Source: JBGPNN01 sp041487495
GTDB lineage: Bacteria; Sysuimicrobiota; Sysuimicrobiia; Sysuimicrobiales; Humicultoraceae
Reading direction: 5' to 3'
DNA: 8,089 nt
Assembly: GCA_041487495.1 (NCBI GenBank)
Contig: JBGPNN010000158.1
Location: forward strand, 1 to 8,089
The notes below the pieces were generated by a model, which searched no databases, was not told where the DNA came from, and saw nothing but the letters and a program-made list of their open reading frames with translations. Position numbers and translations under genes: made by a program. Position 1 is the stretch's first letter, and the number at the start of each line of letters is the position of its first letter. Shown one piece after another: positions 1 to 5,123 of this stretch.

Positions 1-935
1 AAGGCAGCGTCGGCGTACCAGGTCGATCCCGCGTACCGGCCGTGCGAGTGGCCGGGCCACCAGGCAAACCGGAGTCCGCGGCGCAGCCGCTTGCGGTGAC
101 GGTTCGCCACGCGCGCCATCTCCATCAGGCACGCATCCCCGGTGGCATTGTCCGTGATGCCCTCATACCACGAGTCGACGTGCGCGCCCACCAGCAAGAA
201 CTCCGGCTCGGCGCCCGGGATGTCTGCGATCGTCACCGGCAACGTGCGCCAGCCCGTTTCGGCACGCGCGTGGATGCGCACGCGCACCGGGCCCCGCGTC
301 ATGACCTGCCGCAGCCGCTCGCCGTCGGTCTTCTTGATGGAGAGCGCCGGTATCCTCGGCAGCCTGCCGATCGACTCAGGGGTCGGCGTGCCCCAGATGC
401 TTGTGACAATCATTTCATGGATCGCGTCCTCGCCGGACGGCCACATGTGGATGTAGGCGGCGGCACCGTGTTCGGTGGCGCGCTTCACGCCGTCGGGCCC
501 ACCGGCCGTGCCGAGCACGACCTTGCCGCGCGCGTCGATCCCTTCGTACTCGGACTCCTCGCCGGTGCGCGCGAAGATCATCTTGCTGCGGTCTTCCTCG
601 ACCGATCCGACGAAGAGGACCTCGCCGTCCAGCCCCCCGGGCGGCGTGTTCCCGCCGAACGAGCGTGGGCGGCACGGGATCGATATCCGTTCGGGCGCGA
701 GTACCTCCAGCGTTGCCTCGCGCGGGAAGCTTACGAAGCCGCGGAACTCGTGGATCTGCACGGCGATGCCGTCGGCGCGTAGGGTCTCGGCGATGTAGTC
801 GACGGCCGCGCGCTCATCCTGGCCTCCGGTCTCGCGGTGCCAGCGCGCGAACTGTTTGAGGTGCGCCTGGAGCCGCCGGACGGAGACAGTGGCCCGCATG
901 CGGGATTCGAGGTCGGTCTTCTGGGCAACGGCCAT
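1..935 (-). CDS. M28-family-like metallo-aminopeptidase with PA-domain insert (partial, C-terminus off the left edge)
   Basis: The 311 visible residues resemble the N-terminal part of an M28 (aminopeptidase Y/S-like) zinc exopeptidase, which removes N-terminal residues from peptides. An N-terminal helical segment (about 8-60) is followed by a PA-domain-like insert (about 100-230, with GKVVLGTAGG at 137-146 and a HGAAAYIHM stretch). The catalytic core then resumes with GAHVDSW at 250-256 (metal ligands His252 and Asp254) and TDNATG at 261-266 (bridging Asp262). The segment that normally carries the GEExGLxGS motif reads PGHSHGRYAGS at 294-304, so the catalytic and metal-binding glutamates are absent at the expected place. 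No signal peptide is seen, so it is probably cytoplasmic. The ATG at 935 is the first possible start, but no clear Shine-Dalgarno precedes it; Met13 is an alternative. It diverges from the binding-protein operon. Family assignment is confident; activity is uncertain. Confidence 0.88.
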   Translation of the reverse strand, partial: MAVAQKTDLESRMRATVSVRRLQAHLKQFARWHRETGGQDERAAVDYIAETLRADGIAVQIHEFRGFVSFPREATLEVLAPERISIPCRPRSFGGNTPPGGLDGEVLFVGSVEEDRSKMIFARTGEESEYEGIDARGKVVLGTAGGPDGVKRATEHGAAAYIHMWPSGEDAIHEMIVTSIWGTPTPESIGRLPRIPALSIKKTDGERLRQVMTRGPVRVRIHARAETGWRTLPVTIADIPGAEPEFLLVGAHVDSWYEGITDNATGDACLMEMARVANRHRKRLRRGLRFAWWPGHSHGRYAGSTWYADAA

Positions 936-994
936 GATGGAGTTACTACGCGGCACCGCTCGCAGAGTCCTGGGGCCGGGTCTGGCGTGACAGG

Positions 995-1009
995 TGGCCG
1001 GGACGGCCA
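995..1009. repeat. Small perfect inverted repeat in the divergent intergenic region
   Basis: TGGCCG and CGGCCA are separated by GGA, about 50 bp upstream of the binding-protein start and 60 bp upstream of the peptidase start. It could be an operator half-site pair or a small leader hairpin. In GC-rich DNA a 6-bp match can arise by chance. The 124-bp gap (936-1059) should hold promoters for both divergent genes, but I found no convincing -35/-10 pair on either strand. Confidence 0.3.
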
Positions 1010-1048
1010 TGTCGAACCGGCTCGCCGTATTCCTACTGACTGATCTTC

Positions 1049-1053
1049 GGAGG
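1049..1053 (+). promoter_or_regulatory. Shine-Dalgarno GGAGG for the substrate-binding protein
   Basis: GGAGG lies 6 nt before the ATG at 1060. This decides the start against in-frame GTG 994 and ATG 1009, which have no such site and would put a polar stretch ahead of the signal peptide. Confidence 0.85.
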
Positions 1054-1059
1054 TCCATC

Positions 1060-2667
1060 ATGAGAGCCCGTGTCTGGAGCCTGGCTGTGGCCGGGCTGCT
1101 GGCCGTCATCATGGTCGCCGCGACGAGTCGGGGGGGCGGGGCGGCCCCGGCGCCGGCCGCACTGCGTGTTCCCCTCGATGCCGATCCCACAACGCTTGAT
1201 CCCGCCCTCGTCAATGATCTGCCCTCCGCGGTCGTGGTCAGCCACCTGTATTCCACGCTGGTCGAAGTGGACGCCGCGGGCGTGCTGGTGGGAGACGCCG
1301 CCGAATCGTGGACCGCCTCTCGCGACGGCCGGACCTACCGGTTCGTCCTACGCGAGGATCTCAGGTTCCACAACGGGCGGCGCGTCACGGCCTATGACGT
1401 CAAGCTGTCCTTTGAGCGCGCCGTCAACCCCGCCACCCGGTCTCCCAACTCCAAGCTGGTGTTCGACGACATCGTGGGGTGGGATGACGTGGCGGCCGGC
1501 CGAGCCACCGAGCTCCGTGGGATTCGGGCCGTGGACACCCGCACCCTGGAGATCACCGCCAACTTTCCGCCGAAAGGCGGGGACGTGTTGCAGCGTCTGG
1601 CGCACGCCGCCGCATCCATCGTCGCCATCGAGATCGCCGGGAAGCCGGGGAACTGGTTCGAGGAGACGGACGCCGGCAGCGGCGCGTTCCGTCTGGTGGA
1701 ATGGTCCCGCAACCAGCGGGTTGTCCTACAAAACGCGCCGGGGTCGCACCGGAAGGCCGCCATGGGCCGTCTCGAGTTTCACGTGATCCCCGACGCCAGC
1801 ACGCGCACCGCGGTCTATGAGCGCGGTGATGTGGATCTCGTGCAGCTCACCGCCGAGGACTTCCTGCGCTTCAGCCAGGACCCCGCTCGGGCCAAGGAGG
1901 TCCGGCAGGTCTCCCGCGCGACCACCCAGTTCTTCATCTTGAATCCCGCGGTCTACGCGCCCGCGCGTGACGTTCGCGTGCGCCGGGCATTCGCCCAGGT
2001 GATCAACAAGGAACAGATCATCCGGGTCATCTTCCACGGCGTGGGGGTGCCCGCCGCCGGGATCGTTCCTCCGTTCGTCCCGGGCCACGATCCCAAGATG
2101 AAGGGCCTGGCCTATGATCCGCCCGCCGCCCAGAGGTTGCTGGCCGAGGCCGGGTTCCCCGGTGGGCGCGGGCTGCCGCCGCTGGAAATTGCGTTCAACC
2201 CGCGGGGCGCATCCAGCAAAGATGTGGCCGAAGTCCTTGCGGCGGCCTTCCAGAAAGAGTTAGGCGTGCAGCCGTCAATCGTGCAGATGGACTTCGCCCG
2301 GTACCGCGCCGCCTGGTTGAAGGGAGACGCGCTGGCCGGCAATTACACGGGGTGGACCGCGGCCTTCCTTGACCCCAACTACCACCTGGGAGGCCTGTTC
2401 ACGACCGGGTCCCCATCGAACTTCGCCAACTACTCCAACCCCGCGTACGATCGCATGATCGAAGAAGCGAATGCCATGACGGACCGTCGCCGGCAGATCG
2501 CCCGCTTCCAGCAGGCCGAGCGTCTGGCAATGGTCGACGATGTCGCCGTGATGGCGATCATGCACCCGCGCAGTATCATCGCGACCAAACCGTATCTCAA
2601 GGGTGTCGAACTCACCCCGCTCTTCATGGGATACCGGCCGCTGGTGAACGCGCGCGTGGAGCGGTGA
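1060..2667 (+). CDS. ABC transporter substrate-binding protein, family 5 (peptide/nickel type)
   Basis: This 535-residue protein is of the normal length for the extracytoplasmic family 5 binding proteins (SBP_bac_5; DppA/OppA/NikA-like) that deliver oligopeptides or related solutes to an ABC importer. It has an N-terminal export signal: basic RAR, a hydrophobic stretch at about 5-22, then a small-residue Gly/Ala/Pro region with likely cleavage near 28-34. Family hallmarks follow: DPTTLDP at 42-48, GDAAESW at 78-84, and a region around FHNGRRVTAYDVKLSFERA (103-121). A late segment with the fold's usual LAEAGFPGG stretch follows. The protein contains no cysteine, so it has no lipobox; it is either soluble outside the membrane or held by an uncleaved signal. 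It starts at ATG 1060 behind a good ribosome site and is followed by the hydrolase gene after 1 nt. No permease or ATPase genes are visible. The ligand cannot be read from sequence. Confidence 0.95.
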   Translation: MRARVWSLAVAGLLAVIMVAATSRGGGAAPAPAALRVPLDADPTTLDPALVNDLPSAVVVSHLYSTLVEVDAAGVLVGDAAESWTASRDGRTYRFVLREDLRFHNGRRVTAYDVKLSFERAVNPATRSPNSKLVFDDIVGWDDVAAGRATELRGIRAVDTRTLEITANFPPKGGDVLQRLAHAAASIVAIEIAGKPGNWFEETDAGSGAFRLVEWSRNQRVVLQNAPGSHRKAAMGRLEFHVIPDASTRTAVYERGDVDLVQLTAEDFLRFSQDPARAKEVRQVSRATTQFFILNPAVYAPARDVRVRRAFAQVINKEQIIRVIFHGVGVPAAGIVPPFVPGHDPKMKGLAYDPPAAQRLLAEAGFPGGRGLPPLEIAFNPRGASSKDVAEVLAAAFQKELGVQPSIVQMDFARYRAAWLKGDALAGNYTGWTAAFLDPNYHLGGLFTTGSPSNFANYSNPAYDRMIEEANAMTDRRRQIARFQQAERLAMVDDVAVMAIMHPRSIIATKPYLKGVELTPLFMGYRPLVNARVER

Positions 2668-2668
2668 G

Positions 2669-3421
2669 GTGGCGGTGCCCTCGGAGGATCTCTGGTACAC
2701 GAATGAAGGGCTGAAGCAGATCGCCTACCTGTATCTCCCGCCGGGACGCGGTCCGCATCCGGTCATCGTCTACAACCACGGCTCGCGGATGGGCCGGGAA
2801 CGTGAGACACGACGATGGGACGACATCGCGGAGCGCCTGGCGGCGAAGGGCTACATGGTGCTGGTGCCGGAACGTCGTGGCTACGGCGCGTCGGAGGGTT
2901 CGACCTTCTCCGACGCCACCCGCGCTGCCGACGGGTCCCTCGACAGCGCCCTGTTTGCGCCGCGGATGATCGCCGAGGCGGGGGACGTGCTGGTCGGTCT
3001 CGAGCTCCTCAAACAGCGCTCGGACGCGAACCTCTCGCGCCTTTACATCTGCGGGCGTTCGCTAGGCGGCATTATCACCGTGCTCTGCGCGGGGAGCAGC
3101 GCCGCCTTCCGGGCCGGGTGCAGCATGTGCGCTGCCGCCTTGACCTGGGACCAAAGCCCGCATATCCAGCAGGCCCTGCTGGCAGCCGCGAGACGCACGA
3201 CAATCCCGATGTTGCTATTGCAGGCGCACACCGACAAGAGCCTGGGACCCACCCTGGCGCTCACCCAGGCCTATCGGGACGTCGGGGTGCGGTTCGGCAG
3301 TACGATCTACCCGAGCGTGCTCCCCGATGACCATCCCATGGCCGGCATCCAGGGCGGGCAGTGGCGCTGGCTGGGGGAGATGGCCGATTTCTTCGCCTGG
3401 GTGGAACAGAGCGGCAACTAG
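2669..3421 (+). CDS. Alpha/beta hydrolase, dienelactone-hydrolase-like
   Basis: This is a 250-residue single-domain alpha/beta hydrolase with no signal peptide, so it is probably cytoplasmic. The fold's landmarks appear in order: an oxyanion-hole segment VYNHGS at 34-39; ERRGYGASEG at 68-77; the nucleophile elbow GRSLGG at 129-134 with Ser131; the acid strand MLLLQAHTD ending at Asp189; and the histidine in DDHPMAG with His222. The catalytic triad Ser131-Asp189-His222 is therefore intact. Related proteins act on esters, lactones or acyl-peptides; the substrate here is unknown. The GTG start at 2669 is preceded by GGAG (2658-2661) at 7 nt, and GTG 2675 is an alternative. It follows the binding-protein stop by 1 nt, so the two are almost certainly co-transcribed and possibly translationally coupled. 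This suggests it processes the imported compound, which is inference. Its stop lies 10 bp from the convergent receiver gene. Confidence 0.92.
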   Translation: MAVPSEDLWYTNEGLKQIAYLYLPPGRGPHPVIVYNHGSRMGRERETRRWDDIAERLAAKGYMVLVPERRGYGASEGSTFSDATRAADGSLDSALFAPRMIAEAGDVLVGLELLKQRSDANLSRLYICGRSLGGIITVLCAGSSAAFRAGCSMCAAALTWDQSPHIQQALLAAARRTTIPMLLLQAHTDKSLGPTLALTQAYRDVGVRFGSTIYPSVLPDDHPMAGIQGGQWRWLGEMADFFAWVEQSGN

Positions 3422-3431
3422 CGCGTCGCGG

Positions 3432-3935
3432 TCAGGCGCTTCTCCCGCGCGGCGATGTCGAAGCATCCTTCAACACAGTGAGCTTCGCGTGCTTCTCTCG
3501 CAGTTCGTCTTCGACATACTTCTCACGCAGATGCGCGCCAACCCGAGCGGCCAACTCCCCGGGATTGAACGGTTTGGTCAGATAATCGTGGCCCCCGGTC
3601 TCGAAGCCCATCACTTTCGCCGGGGTATTGGCGAGGGCGCTGATGAAGATGACGCGCATGTGTTTTGTCGCCGGATCAGCCTGCAGGGCTTCGCAGACCG
3701 CAAAGCCCGATTGGTCCGGCATGACCACGTCGAGCAGGATGAGGTCGGCGTTGAACTTGCGTGCCACGGCGCGCGTTTGCGCGCCGCTGCTGGCGACCTC
3801 TACCTTGCAGCGCCACTTTTCAAGCTGCGTCTTAAGTGATTGCTGGCCGACGGGGTCCTGGTCAGCGACGAGGATGCGCGGCGACTTGTTCCCGATGAAC
3901 GGTGTCAAGGGTGTCCGCGACTGTGGCTGCTGCAT
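3432..3935 (-). CDS. Stand-alone receiver (REC) response regulator
   Basis: This 167-residue protein has one CheY-like receiver domain (about 19-137) and no output domain. The phospho-acceptor is Asp69 (LILLDVVMPD). The switch residue is Ser99 (FISA), and the conserved lysine is Lys121 in the TKPFNPGEL segment. The acidic pocket reads ADQDP (24-28): the usual second acid is replaced by Gln26, although Asp27 follows. After the domain a charged helix (about 136-156) is predicted to form a coiled coil, of the kind that often links receivers to GGDEF, kinase or phosphatase outputs. Here it simply ends, so the protein may signal by protein contact or phosphorelay. The ATG at 3935 is chosen because AGGGAG (3942-3947) sits 6 nt upstream; an in-frame TTG at 3965 would add ten residues. 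The partner kinase is plausibly the one encoded at 5124-7820, but that is inference. Confidence 0.93.
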   Translation of the reverse strand: MQQPQSRTPLTPFIGNKSPRILVADQDPVGQQSLKTQLEKWRCKVEVASSGAQTRAVARKFNADLILLDVVMPDQSGFAVCEALQADPATKHMRVIFISALANTPAKVMGFETGGHDYLTKPFNPGELAARVGAHLREKYVEDELREKHAKLTVLKDASTSPRGRSA

Positions 3936-3941
3936 GGCTTT

Positions 3942-3947
3942 CTCCCT
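3942..3947 (-). promoter_or_regulatory. Shine-Dalgarno AGGGAG for the receiver protein
   Basis: On the minus strand AGGGAG is spaced 6 nt from ATG 3935. It supports this start over the upstream TTG at 3965. Confidence 0.75.
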
Positions 3948-4013
3948 CGGTGGAGCACATGTCAAGCAATAACCTATCGCCCCAGGCCAGTGAGGATTTC
4001 CAGTCTCGGTTTA

Positions 4014-4019
4014 CTTATA
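4014..4019 (-). promoter_or_regulatory. Possible -10 element (TATAAG) upstream of the receiver gene
   Basis: TATAAG on the minus strand stands out in an otherwise GC-rich stretch about 79 nt before the receiver start. It overlaps the stop codon of the small upstream gene. No good -35 is found 16-18 bp upstream, so this is only a candidate promoter. The 79-bp gap (3936-4014) would leave a leader of about 70 nt. I see nothing else in it apart from the ribosome-binding site. Confidence 0.22.
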
Positions 4020-4332
4020 CCCAACTAATGGTCCGGCAGACCCTTGAAGGATCCCTCCCGCTGGCGGAGCACCTGAGCGCCACCACGATGATTGTCGCGG
4101 CCTCGATGACGACCCGTCCTGTAGGGAGGGTGTCGACCACTCGCAACTCTCGCGGTCCGTCGCCATTCACGGGAGCCAGCAGTCGATCGCCCGCCGAGAC
4201 CGGGACACCCTCCAGGTCCGGGGCGAAGAACCGCACCCGGCCACCGCGGATCAGCATCTCGGCTGCGTCCGCCGGCCTCACAAAGACACACACGGCCTGA
4301 GGAACAGGCGCGGTTCCGGCAACCCCGCCCAT
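4015..4332 (-). CDS. Small hypothetical protein, 105 aa
   Basis: I do not recognise this protein. It sits between two response-regulator genes on the same strand and would otherwise leave a gap of about 475 bp. Codons in its central part (about residues 20-85) are mostly G/C-ending like those of neighbouring genes, and the translation has alternating hydrophobic and polar stretches (VRFFAPDLEGVPV, RELRVVDTL, RVVIEAATIIVVAL) suggestive of a small beta-rich fold. It has no signal peptide and no clear membrane segment. The N-terminal dozen and last twenty residues look less protein-like, so the true limits may differ; Met26 (about 4257) is an alternative start. No good Shine-Dalgarno precedes ATG 4332. 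It could be a small regulatory or partner protein, or a spurious frame. I favour a real gene only moderately. Confidence 0.5.
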   Translation of the reverse strand: MGGVAGTAPVPQAVCVFVRPADAAEMLIRGGRVRFFAPDLEGVPVSAGDRLLAPVNGDGPRELRVVDTLPTGRVVIEAATIIVVALRCSASGRDPSRVCRTISWV

Positions 4333-4344
4333 ACCATGGAGCCT

Positions 4345-4369
4345 ACGCGCCGGAAGCCATCCGGCGCGT
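4345..4369 (-). terminator. Strong hairpin, terminator-like, after the OmpR-type regulator gene
   Basis: ACGCGCCGGA and TCCGGCGCGT form a perfect 10-bp stem around a 5-nt loop (AGCCA). It lies about 40 nt past the stop of the OmpR-type regulator and 12 nt before the small gene's ATG. On the minus strand it is followed by AGGCTCC, not a U-run, so it is not a textbook intrinsic terminator. On the plus strand only two further Ts follow the stem. It may stop or stabilise the kinase-regulator mRNA, or act as a leader hairpin of the small gene. The rest of the 77-bp gap (4333-4409) holds a G7 tract at 4403-4409 and nothing else I can name. Confidence 0.5.
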
Positions 4370-4409
4370 TTGGCCTGCGTTGGATATTATTGGCCCGGCG
4401 TTGGGGGGG

Positions 4410-5120
4410 TCAGTCGTGCGTGCGAGCGGGCGTGGCGAAGACGTATCCGTGACGCGGGACGGTTTGCAAGTGGACCGGCCGCGCGGGGTCCGCTTCAATT
4501 TTTTGTCGCAGATTCATCATATGCCACCGCACGAGCCCGTAGTCCCGCCCCTCGGGCGTGTGACCCCACACCGCCTGCAGGAGCTCCTGAGAGGAGAACA
4601 CTTCGCCAGGATGGGCCATCAGGTGATAGAGCAGGTCGAACTCTAGCGGCGTCAGTTGCAAGCGCTGGCCCCGCACGTGCGCCTGCCGCACCGCCGGATC
4701 GAGCCGTACCCCACCCACCACCAGCTCACTGGACCGAGGCTCCGACGTGGCCCGGGTGCGCCGCAGCAGCACGGCGACTCTGGCGCGCAGTTCGCGGATG
4801 TCGAAGGGTTTTACCAGGTAATCGTCTCCGCCGTCTTCCAGACCCCGGAGGCGGTCCTCCATGCTGCGCTTCGCCGTCAGAAACAAGATCGGGACATTCG
4901 ACAGCACCGGATCCCCGCGCATCCTCCGGCACACCTCTAGTCCGTCTGGCTGGGGGATCATAATGTCGAGGATGATCAGGTCGGGACGATGGCGGCGGGC
5001 CAGGCCGAGCGCTTCGCTTCCCGTTCGCGCCGTGAGGATTTCGTAGCCCGCGGTCCCCAGGCTGCGGGAGAGCGCCCACAAGAGATCCTGTTCATCGTCG
5101 ACCACCAGGATTCGCGCCAC
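4410..5120 (-). CDS. OmpR/PhoB-family response regulator
   Basis: This 236-residue transcription factor is of standard length for the family. The N-terminal receiver domain (about 2-118) has the acidic pair Asp8-Asp9, phospho-acceptor Asp52 (LIILDIMIPQPDG), Thr82 (FLTAK) and Lys104 (YLVKPFD), so all key residues are present. A linker leads to a C-terminal winged-helix DNA-binding domain (about 130-232) with LTPLEFDLLYHLMAHPGE, the recognition-helix region around RWHMMNLRQKIEADP, and the wing hairpin VPRHGYVF. It starts at GTG 5120 behind GGAGG (5127-5131, 6 nt spacing), which lies within the last codons and stop of the upstream histidine kinase gene. Phosphorylation by that kinase should promote dimerisation and binding to direct repeats at target promoters. 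The target genes are unknown; the divergent surface-protein promoter near 7821-7907 is a candidate. A hairpin about 40 nt after the stop may end the operon. Confidence 0.97.
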   Translation of the reverse strand: MARILVVDDEQDLLWALSRSLGTAGYEILTARTGSEALGLARRHRPDLIILDIMIPQPDGLEVCRRMRGDPVLSNVPILFLTAKRSMEDRLRGLEDGGDDYLVKPFDIRELRARVAVLLRRTRATSEPRSSELVVGGVRLDPAVRQAHVRGQRLQLTPLEFDLLYHLMAHPGEVFSSQELLQAVWGHTPEGRDYGLVRWHMMNLRQKIEADPARPVHLQTVPRHGYVFATPARTHD

Positions 5121-5123
5121 CGG

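Noticed and set aside
42..782. Long open frame on the plus strand across the left edge
   Set aside because: It is antisense to the M28-like gene, which shows clear motifs and runs through the same DNA. GC-rich coding DNA commonly leaves open frames on the other strand.
994..1059. Upstream in-frame starts (GTG 994, ATG 1009) for the binding protein
   Set aside because: The GGAGG at 1049-1053 and the signal peptide starting at Met 1060 fit far better.
3960..3965. Perfect -35-like TTGACA upstream of the receiver gene, also an in-frame TTG start
   Set aside because: No -10 element lies 16-18 bp downstream, where the ribosome site and start codon fall instead. As a TTG start it lacks a ribosome-binding site, while ATG 3935 has a good one.
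3936..4409. tRNA, small RNA or riboswitch between the two response regulators
   Set aside because: No cloverleaf, CCA end or recognisable riboswitch core is seen. The only structured element is the hairpin at 4345-4369.
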